This document shows positions 16,680-25,424 of a stretch of 64,000 nucleotides of DNA, piece by piece. The stretch is taken from contig NZ_BMIR01000011.1 in assembly GCF_014642655.1 (NCBI RefSeq), positions 62,001 to 126,000 on the forward strand, written 5' to 3'. A program made the position numbers and the translations under genes. The notes beneath the pieces were generated by a model. That model did no database searches and was not told the DNA's origin. It saw nothing but the letters and a program-made list of their open reading frames with translations. This DNA comes from Pullulanibacillus camelliae (GTDB lineage: Bacteria; Bacillota; Bacilli; Bacillales; Sporolactobacillaceae). Each line of letters starts with the position of its first letter. Position 1 is the stretch's first letter.

Positions 16680-17516
16680 ATGGGGAAACGTAGTATTCCG
16701 AACTTTATTAAATACCTTATTAAATGCATTATTGAGGATCGGGTGTTTGATTTAGCGGCACAATTGGCATATTTCTTTATGCTGTCGCTATTCCCCCTCC
16801 TCATTTTTACATTCACATTACTTCCTTATTTTGGTATATCCCAAGACGATATTACGCCGTTTCTTGAAAGATTTGCCCCACCAGAATTAATGACCTTGAT
16901 CAAAGCAAATTTAACAACTGTGTTCAATAAACATACAGGAATTTTATCCTTTAGTGTCATTGCTACGATTTGGCCGATGTCCACAGCGATTAATGCAATT
17001 ATTCGCGTGCTCAATCGGGCCTACGATGTGAAGGAGAATCGTTCTTTTATCATTTCAAGAGCTTTGGCTATATTGTTAACTTTAGCGATGATTTTTGTTC
17101 TAATCATTGCCTTGGTCCTCAATGTTTTTGGGCCAGCGCTTGGTAAGACGCTTTTAGCTCATTTTGAAGTCCCGATTCATATTGTCAATATCATCGACTA
17201 TATTCGTTTGATCTTCAGCTTTTTCGTTATTATCGTGGTCTTTGCAGGAATATATTTATTTGCACCAAATAAGAAGCTACATGTTGGTGATGTGATTATT
17301 GGGGCAATTTTTGCTGCTGTCTTATGGCAGGTTGCATCATTAGCTTTCTCTGTCTATGTCAAAGTCTTTAATAATTACTCAGCGACCTATGGAACACTTG
17401 GTGGGATCATTGTCTTAATGATCTGGTTTTATTTGACAGGATTTATTTTAATTCTCGGAGGAGAAATTAACGCAGCGCTTAGATTACGGAGAAAAAAGAA
17501 TGGATTTAGTGAGTAA
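16680..17516 (+). CDS. yfkH: YihY/virulence factor BrkB family membrane protein (YfkH-like)
   Basis: A 278-residue integral membrane protein with six predicted helices. It has the family opening AAQLAYFFMLSLFPLLIF, the central NAIIRVLNRAYDV motif, and the closing ATYGTLGGIIVLMIWFYLTG followed by GGEINA. The family was once called ribonuclease BN by mistake; its function remains unknown, with transport or cell-envelope roles proposed. It ends 17.5 kb of mostly yfk-like order and has a strong terminator. The start ATG has only a modest ribosome site (GAAGTGGGGC). Confidence 0.9.
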   Translation: MGKRSIPNFIKYLIKCIIEDRVFDLAAQLAYFFMLSLFPLLIFTFTLLPYFGISQDDITPFLERFAPPELMTLIKANLTTVFNKHTGILSFSVIATIWPMSTAINAIIRVLNRAYDVKENRSFIISRALAILLTLAMIFVLIIALVLNVFGPALGKTLLAHFEVPIHIVNIIDYIRLIFSFFVIIVVFAGIYLFAPNKKLHVGDVIIGAIFAAVLWQVASLAFSVYVKVFNNYSATYGTLGGIIVLMIWFYLTGFILILGGEINAALRLRRKKNGFSE

Positions 17517-17543
17517 TCCCTCGGGTATAGCGGGGGATTTTTT
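17515..17543 (+). terminator. Terminator of yfkH
   Basis: AATCCCTCG / CGGGGGATT stem followed by TTTTTT. The left arm overlaps the stop codon. Confidence 0.85.
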
Positions 17544-17546
17544 ATT

Positions 17547-17862
17547 GTTTAATAGCCTCCCTGCACTTCTTCGGACAGCGAGCCGCTTAGGAAGGGATAC
17601 GGAGTCAGGGCATCTCCTGACTCAAACAATTAAATTCAGCAGTGTCTGCTAATGTAGAGGCGGGCAACTTTTCTTACTAAAATAGTTTAAGTTCGAGTTT
17701 TGGCTTTTGCTACTAAGGGACTAAGGGTGACTTTAATGCTGAAGCGATGAAAGTCAAATTTTAATTATCCCCTCATCACCATACATGATTTCATTGTTTT
17801 TTATAAAGAATAAAGGGGTATAGAAAAGGGAGTTTAGACTTTATAAAGAGGGTGAAAAGACT
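17547..17862. other. Gene-free stretch with degenerate repeat sequence
   Basis: No coding signal is visible. Fragments resemble the dispersed repeats elsewhere: CTTTTCTTACTAAAA near 17670 is the complement of the sequence near 22285, and ACTAAGGGTGACTTTAATG resembles part of the R6 repeat. The promoter of the downstream gene should lie near its right end, but I cannot pick one with confidence. Confidence 0.45.
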
Positions 17863-19506
17863 TTGCGATCCGCAGATTTTTTTGTGAAGTGTCTAGAAAA
17901 TGAAGGGGTACGTTATATATTTGGTGTTCCTGGTGAAGAAAATATTGATGTCATGGATGCTTTACTCGATTCTGATATTGAATTTATAACGACGCGTCAT
18001 GAGACTGGAGCAGCGTTCATGGCCAGCACGCTTGGTAGGCTCTCGGGGAAACCAGGGGTTTGTTTGGCGACTCTTGGACCTGGTGCGACTAACATGGTCA
18101 CAGGGGTTGCGACAGGAAATATGGACCACACGCCGATGGTTGCTATTGTTGGCCAAGCTGATATGAATCGGCTGCATAAAGCCTCACATCAAGCCTACGA
18201 CCTTGTTTCAATGTATCATCCCGTAACAAAATGGGGAGCAAGAATTCCAACCTCTGCTACGATTTCAGAAATTGTCCGAAAAGCATTTAAAGTAGCTAAA
18301 GAAGAAAAACCTGGTGCAACATTGATTGAATTTCCAGAGGATGTTGCCAAATCTGAGATTAAAACGGAAATGGCATCCCTTGCTATTTCAGATAATGATG
18401 CCCCGATGGGGACACATGAGAGTATTCAAGATGCCGCAGAGCTTATTAAGACGGCGGAGCGCCCAGTTATTTTGGTGGGGAATGGTGCGACGCGTTGTCA
18501 GGCCTCCGATGAGCTTGTAGTGTTAGCGGAAAAACTCCAAGCCCCCGTTGCGGAAACCTTTATGGGAAAAGGAGCGATCTCATGGGAGCATCCCCTCAGT
18601 TTGATGACGATAGGACTATCGGATAAGGATTATGTCAGCTGTGCGCTAGATCAGTCCGATTTAATCATTTCCATAGGCTACGATATGACAGAAATGCCGC
18701 CAACACGCTGGGATCCAGAAGGAAAGATTCCTATTCTTCACATCGATACAAAAAATGCCGAGGTCGATGCTTCCTATCGTGTGGTTGAAAGTGTCGTTGG
18801 TGATATTAAGAAGAATCTTGCGGCACTTACTGAACGTCTCCCTCAACGCGAACAGTTGGGAGAAGCTTTTAAACGCATTAGGGTGCGGATTCTTGAAGAG
18901 TTTCATTCCTTTAAAAAAGATACACATTTTCCGGTAAAACCACAAAAAATTATCCATGATTTGCGTATGGCATTAGGAGAGGATGATATTGTTTTATCCG
19001 ATGTAGGGGCACATAAAATGTGGATGGCTCGCATGTTTCATTGCTATAAGCCGAACACTTGCTTGATTTCAAATGGGTTAGCTTCTATGGGGATTGCGCT
19101 GCCTGGCGCCATTGGAGCAAAGCTGACCTATCCTGAGAAAAAAGTCGTCGCTGTATGTGGAGATGGAGGCTTTCTTATGACAGGGATGGAGCTGGAAACC
19201 GCCGTGCGACTAAAGCTGCCAATGGTTGTTTTAATCTGGCGTGACAATGGATATGGCCTTATTGAATGGAAGCAGAAAAAGGCTTTTGAGCGCACCTCAC
19301 ATATTAAATTCAGTGACCCTGATTTTGTGAAATTGGCGGAGTCATATGGAGCGAAGGGAATGCGTGTAGAAAAAACTGAAGAGCTGGAAGCCGTATTAAA
19401 AGAGGCGCTGAGCCATGAGGGTCCTGTTGTTGTGGAATGTCCTGTTGATTATTCGGAAAATATGAAGTTAACGGAGTATCTAGAACAATTAGATTGTAAT
19501 TTTTAA
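17863..19506 (+). CDS. Thiamine-diphosphate-dependent acetolactate synthase (AlsS-like)
   Basis: A 547-residue enzyme of the acetolactate synthase/pyruvate oxidase family. The catalytic glutamate is E47 in RHETGAAFMA. The ThDP and Mg2+ site is GDGGFLMTGMELET (433-446) with N462 in RDNGYGLIEW. No small subunit gene is adjacent and the C-terminus (VDYSENMKLTE) is AlsS-like, suggesting the catabolic enzyme that makes acetolactate from two pyruvates. Related ThDP enzymes such as glyoxylate carboligase or oxalyl-CoA decarboxylase are less likely alternatives. Start TTG 17863 has GAGGGTGA upstream. No alsD (decarboxylase) gene is nearby; the partner is the membrane-anchored FMN protein, 85 bases downstream. 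Confidence 0.82.
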   Translation: MRSADFFVKCLENEGVRYIFGVPGEENIDVMDALLDSDIEFITTRHETGAAFMASTLGRLSGKPGVCLATLGPGATNMVTGVATGNMDHTPMVAIVGQADMNRLHKASHQAYDLVSMYHPVTKWGARIPTSATISEIVRKAFKVAKEEKPGATLIEFPEDVAKSEIKTEMASLAISDNDAPMGTHESIQDAAELIKTAERPVILVGNGATRCQASDELVVLAEKLQAPVAETFMGKGAISWEHPLSLMTIGLSDKDYVSCALDQSDLIISIGYDMTEMPPTRWDPEGKIPILHIDTKNAEVDASYRVVESVVGDIKKNLAALTERLPQREQLGEAFKRIRVRILEEFHSFKKDTHFPVKPQKIIHDLRMALGEDDIVLSDVGAHKMWMARMFHCYKPNTCLISNGLASMGIALPGAIGAKLTYPEKKVVAVCGDGGFLMTGMELETAVRLKLPMVVLIWRDNGYGLIEWKQKKAFERTSHIKFSDPDFVKLAESYGAKGMRVEKTEELEAVLKEALSHEGPVVVECPVDYSENMKLTEYLEQLDCNF

Positions 19507-19591
19507 ATAAAGCATATAAAGTAAACATAGAAAGCGCTAGGCAAAGAGGGGGGCTTTGTCTGGCGACCTAGATGATGGAGAGGGGAATAAG

Positions 19592-21172
19592 ATGAGTGGG
19601 TTAGAACTAGCGTTACTGATCATTGTTATTTTACTTATTGGGGTGCCCTTGGCAACGGTTGCTTATCTTTATTATTTTGATGCAAAACAGGAACAACATG
19701 CGATTCTTCGCAATTTTCCTTTGCTTGGAAAAGTGAGATACATATTAGAAAAAATCGGGCCTGAAATGCGTCAATACTTATTTGATCATGATACGACAGG
19801 TAAGCCTTTTTCTAGAGAGGATTATCAAAATATTATTATTCCTGCTAAATATCAAAACAACATGTTGAGCTTTGGATCTAAACGAGACTTTGATCAAAAG
19901 GGGTATTTCATTCGCAATGCCATGTTTCCCAAACAAGCTAGAGAGCTTCGGGTGGATAATAACGGCATCATTGATACCAAAAAGTACACCATTGAAGAGG
20001 ATGACCTCTTTAAGCGCAAGGAGCATATGGAGGAGATTCAATCCAAACCTTGGTTACTGGCTGATGAAGATGCCGTCGTCATTGGTGAGCACTGTAAGCA
20101 TCCATTTAAGGTGAAAGGGCTAGTGGGCATGTCAGCGATGAGCTATGGTTCGCTAGGAGACCGAGCGATCACAACGTTATCTACAGGGCTTGGCATGGCA
20201 ACGGGTACCTGGATGAATACGGGGGAAGGCGGCCTTTCGCCTTATCATTTAAAAGGCGATGTGGACATTATTATGCAGATTGGTCCGGGACTCTTTGGAG
20301 TGAGGACGAAAGAGGGAGAACTGGATTTCGATGAGCTAAAACGAAAGGCCAATCTCAAGCAGGTTAAAGCGATTGAACTCAAGCTAGCTCAAGGGGCAAA
20401 GGCTCGCGGCGGCCATTTGGACGGCAGTAAGGTAACACCGGAAATCGCTGAAATACGTGGGGTAGAGCCTTGGAAAACAGTCGATAGTCCCAATCGGTTT
20501 AACGAATTTGACAGCCTTGAATCCATGTTTGATCTTATCGATAAAATCCGGGATATCTCTGGATTGCCTGTAGGCATGAAAATGGTTGTTGGGCATCAAA
20601 GTGAAGCGGATCAGCTGGCTTCTTTTATGAAGGAAAGTGGTCGTGGCCCTGACTTTATTACCGTAGATGGGAGTGAAGGGGGAACAGGAGCGACATATCA
20701 AGAGTTAGCTGATAGCGTAGGTCTTCCCATAAAACCCGCAGTGATGACCTTGCATCGGGCTTTGAAGGCTCATGGTGTGCGAGACCGTGTTAAAGTGATT
20801 GCTTCAGGTAAGCTCTTTACCCCAGATCGCATTGCTGTGGTGTTAGCAATGGGTGCTGATCTCGTTAATATTGCGCGTGCTTTTATGTTCTCAGTAGGTT
20901 GTATTATGGCGCAGCGCTGTCACACAAATACTTGCCCTGTTGGTGTTGCAACAACCGATCCGAAGCTACAAAAGGCGCTTGTGATTGAAGAGAAAAAATA
21001 TCGTGTGGTTAATTATTTGTTAACCCTTCGTCAAGGCCTCTTTACGACAGCGGCTGCCGCCGGGCTGAATTCACCAGTGGAGTTCACAGAGGAACATATC
21101 GCTTATCAAGATGATAAAGGACGGATGCTCACGCTGGATCAGCTCTATAAAGATGTCAGACAAACATCATAA
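19592..21172 (+). CDS. FMN-binding glutamate-synthase-domain protein, membrane anchored (YerD-like)
   Basis: A 526-residue protein with one N-terminal membrane helix (LALLIIVILLIGVPLATVAY, about 5-25) followed by the FMN-binding barrel of glutamate synthase: GMSAMSYGSLGDRA, NTGEGGLSPYH, VDGSEGGTGATYQ, ASGKLFTPDRIAVVLAMGAD and a cysteine cluster (GCIMAQRCHTNTCPVG) that binds a 3Fe-4S centre in true synthases. It lacks the N-terminal glutaminase domain, so it does not itself release ammonia from glutamine. ATG 19592 follows GGAGAGGGGAATAAG. Its role is unknown; with the ThDP enzyme upstream it could form a redox pair at the membrane. Confidence 0.85.
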   Translation: MSGLELALLIIVILLIGVPLATVAYLYYFDAKQEQHAILRNFPLLGKVRYILEKIGPEMRQYLFDHDTTGKPFSREDYQNIIIPAKYQNNMLSFGSKRDFDQKGYFIRNAMFPKQARELRVDNNGIIDTKKYTIEEDDLFKRKEHMEEIQSKPWLLADEDAVVIGEHCKHPFKVKGLVGMSAMSYGSLGDRAITTLSTGLGMATGTWMNTGEGGLSPYHLKGDVDIIMQIGPGLFGVRTKEGELDFDELKRKANLKQVKAIELKLAQGAKARGGHLDGSKVTPEIAEIRGVEPWKTVDSPNRFNEFDSLESMFDLIDKIRDISGLPVGMKMVVGHQSEADQLASFMKESGRGPDFITVDGSEGGTGATYQELADSVGLPIKPAVMTLHRALKAHGVRDRVKVIASGKLFTPDRIAVVLAMGADLVNIARAFMFSVGCIMAQRCHTNTCPVGVATTDPKLQKALVIEEKKYRVVNYLLTLRQGLFTTAAAAGLNSPVEFTEEHIAYQDDKGRMLTLDQLYKDVRQTS

Positions 21173-21186
21173 ATGTAAGAGAGCAG

Positions 21187-21214
21187 AGGGAGGCATAATG
21201 TCCTCCCTTGCTTT
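21187..21214 (+). terminator. Short hairpin between glutamate-synthase-like gene and HAD gene
   Basis: AGGGAGG / CCTCCCT with an 8-base loop, then TGCTTTTAG. The stem is good but the T run is short; it may only attenuate. Confidence 0.45.
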
Positions 21215-21229
21215 TAGTTAAGGAGGAGC

Positions 21230-22003
21230 ATGATGCGCTTTGTTTTTGATTTGGATGGGACCATTTGTTTTCGGGGAAAACCAGTATCGGAAGCCTTGCT
21301 GCAGTGCTTTGAGCGTTTAGAACAAAATGGACATGGCGTGTTCTTTGCATCAGCACGCCCTATTCGCGATATGCTTCCTGTTCTTGCACCGCGGTTTCAT
21401 CATCACACTCTTATCGGTGGTAACGGCGTATTGATTTCCAAAAACGGCAAAATCTCAGTACAGCGAGCGTTCACTGAGCAACAGCTTGCCGACCTTTTAG
21501 CGTTGATAGATAGCCAGCAAGCAACTTATCTCATTGATGGAGATTGGGATTATGCTTATACTGGATCAGGACATCATCCAATTTTAAATCATTTAGATGT
21601 CCACCAACTTGCCCAACGTCGCTCTATCGAAGAATTGGACTCTATCGTGAAAATACTTCTTTTATCGATGGTGGATTATGATGGAATGGTACAAGCCTTA
21701 CAGTCAATGGATATAGTTGTCCGCCAACATACGCAGGAGCACATTATAGACATCAGCCCAAAGCATATTGATAAATGGCAGACCTTACATCGTCTGGGTA
21801 TCGAAGACCAAGGCTATATTGCCTTTGGCAATGATGCCAACGATCTGACAATGTTTCAGCATGCGCTCCATTCTGTAATGATTGGTCATCATCCACAATT
21901 AGCCGAATTGGCGACGGAGAGTATAGAAATGGATGCGGATTGTGAGCAGGCGATCATTCAGCGTCTTAACGAATTATCTGAGAAATATATTACTGTAATA
22001 TAA
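21230..22003 (+). CDS. HAD superfamily (Cof-type, subfamily IIB) phosphatase
   Basis: A 257-residue soluble phosphatase. Motif I is FDLDGT (D7, D9), motif II is the ASARP serine region (about residue 43), a lysine lies in DISPKHIDKW, and motif IV is FGNDANDLTM. The cap between motifs II and III is of the Cof type. Relatives hydrolyse sugar phosphates, phosphorylated cofactors or flavin nucleotides; the substrate cannot be predicted. Two ATG codons in a row (21230, 21233) follow AAGGAGGAGC; the second has better spacing. A strong terminator follows. Confidence 0.9.
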   Translation: MMRFVFDLDGTICFRGKPVSEALLQCFERLEQNGHGVFFASARPIRDMLPVLAPRFHHHTLIGGNGVLISKNGKISVQRAFTEQQLADLLALIDSQQATYLIDGDWDYAYTGSGHHPILNHLDVHQLAQRRSIEELDSIVKILLLSMVDYDGMVQALQSMDIVVRQHTQEHIIDISPKHIDKWQTLHRLGIEDQGYIAFGNDANDLTMFQHALHSVMIGHHPQLAELATESIEMDADCEQAIIQRLNELSEKYITVI

Positions 22004-22018
22004 ATTTTCACAGCACGC

Positions 22019-22053
22019 ACTCCCGCCCTTTAAAAAGAAAGCGGGAGTTTTTA
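22019..22053 (+). terminator. Terminator of HAD gene
   Basis: ACTCCCGC / GCGGGAGT, 14-base loop, then TTTTT. Confidence 0.85.
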
Positions 22054-22074
22054 TGTCAGAGCTAGAGCGTGACA

Positions 22075-22354
22075 AAGGTGAATGGATTAACGGATGTGAC
22101 GATTCTAGTCAGCCTCAGCTAACTTGGCAATAGGTTTATATCTTTTCCAAAGTATTATTGACTCAAAATCCCCTGTTCCTGCGTCTACTAGATAGGCTTC
22201 GTGGTCAGCTTTCTCGGAACAACTCTCGCCTCATTCCCGAAGGCGTCTCAGGTCTTCTGCTCTATCCACTTTGTGCTGACGGAGCATTTTAGTAAGAAAC
22301 ATTTTTAATACCTGAATGAATGAGGAACAGGCGGGCTTTTAAGCCCGTTTTTTC
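22075..22354 (+). repeat. Dispersed repeat R3 (copy 1) ending in a terminator-like hairpin
   Basis: Bases 22075-22300 match, with changes, the complement of 38345-38560 and of 29446-29600, and part of 32221-32345. Shared landmarks are GCCTCAGCT, CCCTGTTCCTGCGTCT, GTCAGCTTTCTCGGAACAAC, CGTCTCA and CCACTTTGTGCTGAC. It is followed at 22332-22353 by CGGGCTT/AAGCCCG plus T6, although no open gene precedes it closely. Similar hairpins occur at 32388 and 52499. Confidence 0.7.
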
Positions 22355-22360
22355 TTAAGA

Positions 22361-22510
22361 AAAGAAAGTATAAAATTTCTGGTCATGAGGAAAGCGAAGT
22401 GTTTTGACGGAGCGCTTCATGACTCACTCAAAAAGCCGAACGCATCCCTTCAAAATTGTGAATGCGTTCGGCTTCTCTATGAGCTGGATCCTTCTGTCCC
22501 AGCCCCTTTG
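22361..22510 (+). repeat. Dispersed hairpin repeat R1 (copy 1) with R2 core in front
   Basis: The R2 core (AAAGTATAAAATTTCTGG, 22365 on) leads into about 120 bases shared with 29697-29816 and 60353-60470: AGCGAAGTGTTTTGACGGAG, CGCTTCATGACTCAC, then a stem GCCGAACGCAT (22435-22445) / ATGCGTTCGGC (22462-22472), then CTCTATGAGCTGGATCCTTC and TGTCCCAGCCCCTTTG. It sits between convergent genes. Confidence 0.8.
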
Positions 22511-22524
22511 CTTTATTTAAAATC

Positions 22525-24438
22525 TTATCCTCTTAAGAGGCGCAATCCGTTTAAGATGACAAGGATTGTGCTACCCTCATGGCCAATTACCCCTAGGGGA
22601 AGAGAAAGGTCACCTAGAAAGGTATTGATAATGAGAAAGGCGATCATACCTAAAGAAAAGATAATATTCTGCTTGATGATGCGATTCATTTTTCTTGAAA
22701 AGCGCAGGATGTTCACCAATTGTTTTAAATCATTTTTTACTAAAACAATATCGGCTGTCTCAAGGGCAGCATCTGTTCCTCCACCCATTGCTATCCCAAG
22801 ATCTGCAGTGGCTAAAGCAGGCGTGTCATTGACTCCGTCACCGATCATAGCGACTTTGCCATAGCGTTTCTGTAAATGTTTGAGATGCTGGACCTTATTT
22901 TCAGGAAGACAATTGCTTAAGGCTTCTGTAACACCCGCCTTTTTAGCGATTGCTTCGGCGGTCTGCTTGTTATCGCCTGTCAGCATGACGGTCGCCATCC
23001 CATTTTTTTGGAGAGCTGTAATGGCGGTCTGAGCATCGGTCCTTATCTGATCTTTTAAAGCAATACACCCGATCACTTCATCATCTACAGCAACATAAAC
23101 GAGTGATTCTTGAGCAAAAGGTGGTGTGGCGATCATTTGATGAAAGGCGTTGATCTTCTCTTGATTAATCCAACCTGCTTTACCAATGGTATATGAGATA
23201 TTGTCAATGCGGCCTGTTACACCAAAGCCAGGCTGAGTACGAATGGATTGTACAGTAGGGCGTTCAGCAGTTTGATACTCTCGAGCGGCAAAATCAACGA
23301 TCGCCGTTGCTAAAGGATGTGTTGATTCATGCTCAATGGCAGCCACATGACTTAAAAATCGCTCTCTATTAATTTCCGGTCTTAGGGCAAGAGCGGTTAC
23401 CTCTGGTTTACCGACTGTCAACGTGCCAGTTTTGTCAAAAGCCAAGGCGCGAATTTTGGCAAACTGTTCGAGCGGCATACCCCCTTTGACAAGAATCCCT
23501 TGTCGAGCGCCAAAGGCGATGGCAGATAGAACGGCAGGCATCGTTGAAGCGACCAATGCACAAGGTGAAGAGACAACAAGTAAAATCATTGCGCGATAAA
23601 AGGTTACATCCCATGCCCATCCGAAGATAAAGGGAGGGAGAATCAGCATAAATGCTGTGAACACCAGGACCCCTTTGACATAATGTGGTTCTATTTTTTC
23701 AATAAATTGTTGAGAAGGGACCTTTTCTGCTTGAGCGGTCTCTACCATTTTAAGAATTCTGCTAAAGAGTGTTTCGTGACTCTTTTTATCGACCTGCACA
23801 AGGATGGAGCCATCTATATTCATTGTTCCTGCCATAACCTGTGCTCCAGATTGACAAAATACAGGAATAGATTCTCCGGTAATCGTCGATTGGTCAACCG
23901 TCGTTTCTCCTTGAATGATGTGACCATCAGCTGAGACTCTTTCACCAGGTTTAATGCGAATCACATCGTTAATGTTGAGCTGTTCAACTGGAACTACTGT
24001 TTCTATGCCGTTGACAACCAAACGTGCGGTTGCGGGTTTATAGGCTATGAGCTCGGATAGAGCATTGGAGGTGCGCTGTGTGGCATAGCTTTCAAGTGCT
24101 CCGCTAAGGGCAAAGATAAAGATCAATGTGGCCCCTTCCTGCCAATAACCAATACAGGCTGCCCCAATAGCTGCCAGTATCATTAGAAGCTCAACGTTTA
24201 AACGCTTTTGGTGAATGGTTTCCTCCCAGCCTTCTTTAGCTTTGGCATAACCGCCGATCAGATAAGCGGCAAGATAGATATACCATACGGAATGGTCTAG
24301 ATAGTGTTCAAGCAACCAGCCGATGAGCAATAGAATGCCTGAAAGAAGAGCAAAGAGCATTTCATAATGCTTTTTTAAATTTGGAAAATAGGTTTTTTGT
24401 GTGTGCAGTTTGGATTGAAAACTTATTTCTGCCATCAT
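22525..24438 (-). CDS. zosA: ZosA-like P1B-type metal-transporting ATPase
   Basis: A 637-residue metal pump with all P-type signatures: TGES phosphatase loop (about 187-190), SPC in helix 6 (C293) for metal transfer, DKTGT (phosphorylated D335), STHPLA in the nucleotide domain, and GDGVNDTPAL. There is no N-terminal CxxC metal-binding domain. This, the length, and two PerR-like boxes in its promoter region agree with B. subtilis ZosA, a PerR-controlled zinc (or iron) transporter induced by peroxide. Metal and direction are inferred; iron export like PfeT is the main alternative. ATG 24438 has AAAGGA 7 bases upstream; ATG 24444 is too close to that site. Confidence 0.85.
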   Translation of the reverse strand: MMAEISFQSKLHTQKTYFPNLKKHYEMLFALLSGILLLIGWLLEHYLDHSVWYIYLAAYLIGGYAKAKEGWEETIHQKRLNVELLMILAAIGAACIGYWQEGATLIFIFALSGALESYATQRTSNALSELIAYKPATARLVVNGIETVVPVEQLNINDVIRIKPGERVSADGHIIQGETTVDQSTITGESIPVFCQSGAQVMAGTMNIDGSILVQVDKKSHETLFSRILKMVETAQAEKVPSQQFIEKIEPHYVKGVLVFTAFMLILPPFIFGWAWDVTFYRAMILLVVSSPCALVASTMPAVLSAIAFGARQGILVKGGMPLEQFAKIRALAFDKTGTLTVGKPEVTALALRPEINRERFLSHVAAIEHESTHPLATAIVDFAAREYQTAERPTVQSIRTQPGFGVTGRIDNISYTIGKAGWINQEKINAFHQMIATPPFAQESLVYVAVDDEVIGCIALKDQIRTDAQTAITALQKNGMATVMLTGDNKQTAEAIAKKAGVTEALSNCLPENKVQHLKHLQKRYGKVAMIGDGVNDTPALATADLGIAMGGGTDAALETADIVLVKNDLKQLVNILRFSRKMNRIIKQNIIFSLGMIAFLIINTFLGDLSLPLGVIGHEGSTILVILNGLRLLRG

Positions 24439-24455
24439 GGCCATCCTTTCTAATT

Positions 24456-24474
24456 GAGAATGAAAATCGTTCTA
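24456..24474 (-). promoter_or_regulatory. Fur-family-like dyad in the zosA leader
   Basis: GAGAATGAAAATCGTTCTA contains a dyad AGAAnGAnnnTCnTTCT and matches about 15 of 19 positions of the Fur box. It lies 18 bases before the zosA ATG. Fur, Zur or PerR could bind; this is a weak prediction. Confidence 0.35.
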
Positions 24475-24532
24475 ATTCAGCGAATACACCAATATAAGCT
24501 GTTCTAATGGTGTTTTTCTTTTGTTCCTTTAA

Positions 24533-24570
24533 TTATAATAATTATTAATTAGAATTTATTATTATTATAA
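24533..24570 (-). promoter_or_regulatory. Two PerR-like boxes upstream of zosA
   Basis: TTATAATAATTATTA (24533-24547) and TTATTATTATTATAA (24556-24570) each differ by one base from the PerR consensus TTATAATnATTATAA. They overlap TATAAT-like -10 elements read on the minus strand, as expected for repression. The perR gene is in this window at 62159. Confidence 0.65.
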
Positions 24571-24869
24571 CATGGTTCTTATAAAAATAAAGAAAAATGA
24601 TTGCTTTTTACAAAATAAATGCGGGGCACTTAGCAGGCCGAAGAAAGGCAAGCTTTGCGATCATGTACTCAAGGGAAAATTGTATACATTCGGTTTTGAA
24701 TGATTAAAATGGATGAGGTGTACTTTCACATGGAATGGGGGAGACTTTCATAGGATATAAAGGTAGGAACGTTTCAAATGTATTAAATATGGAAAAGCCT
24801 ATAGTAGTTATGAGGTTGTTTCGATATAATAGTAAGAAGTATAGATAGAGAAAGAAATGGAGTGCCATT

Positions 24870-25334
24870 ATGGAAGAGACATATCTTCTGGTTAGGAGAA
24901 GGGTCAAACGGTTTTGTGCAGGAATCTTTTTTACGTATCTGCTTATTTTGGTCTATTTAACTTTGTTTACATATAACTATTACGTCTATGGAAAGTCGTT
25001 TAATTTAGTGTTTTTTGATAGCATTAAGCTCATGCTGGATAGCGGGAATATTTGGCTGATTATGAAGAATATTCTCGGCAACGTGGTCCTATTTTTCCCG
25101 TTCGGTTTTCTGGCACCTACACTTTTTTATTTTTTGCGTTCTTTTTCCAATTGCTTTTTTATCTCATTGTTTACAAGTGCCCTGATTGAGATTTGCCAAT
25201 ATGAGTTTGCGGAACGGATCTTTGATGTAGATGACATCGTCCTCAACACAGCAGGGGCTATTCTTGGTTGGATTGTGTTTAAGCTTGTCTACAAGCTTTA
25301 CGCTCTATTTTTCAAAAAGATTGTGCGAAGATAA
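24870..25334 (+). CDS. VanZ-like family membrane protein
   Basis: A 154-residue protein with four predicted helices. It has the VanZ signatures ILGNVVLFFPFGF (about 69-82) and ERIFDVDDIVLNTAGAILGW (about 116-135). VanZ confers low-level teicoplanin resistance in enterococci; most bacillar homologues are uncharacterized and may change cell-surface permeability. An isolated copy like this one should not be read as a resistance gene. The ATG follows AAAGAAATGGAGTGCCATT, a moderate ribosome site. A very strong terminator follows. Confidence 0.82.
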   Translation: MEETYLLVRRRVKRFCAGIFFTYLLILVYLTLFTYNYYVYGKSFNLVFFDSIKLMLDSGNIWLIMKNILGNVVLFFPFGFLAPTLFYFLRSFSNCFFISLFTSALIEICQYEFAERIFDVDDIVLNTAGAILGWIVFKLVYKLYALFFKKIVRR

Positions 25335-25349
25335 GTTGATCATGAATCG

Positions 25350-25396
25350 GGCCGCCCCAAAGTACCATATATAGGTTGCTTTGGGGCGGCCTTTTA
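25350..25396 (+). terminator. Strong terminator after the VanZ-like gene
   Basis: A perfect 13-bp GC-rich stem, GGCCGCCCCAAAG / CTTTGGGGCGGCC, followed by TTTT. It lies between convergent genes. Confidence 0.9.
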
Positions 25397-25424
25397 ATAA
25401 ATTTGCCTACAAAGTATTTTTGAT

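Noticed and set aside
22385-22864. A 159-codon plus-strand frame covering repeat R1 and the end of zosA
   Set aside because: It is antisense to the well-supported ATPase, begins in a repeat, and its sequence mirrors the conserved motifs of the other strand.
24870-25334. VanZ-like protein as a glycopeptide resistance determinant
   Set aside because: No vanA-type operon genes are present; isolated VanZ-like proteins are common in bacilli.
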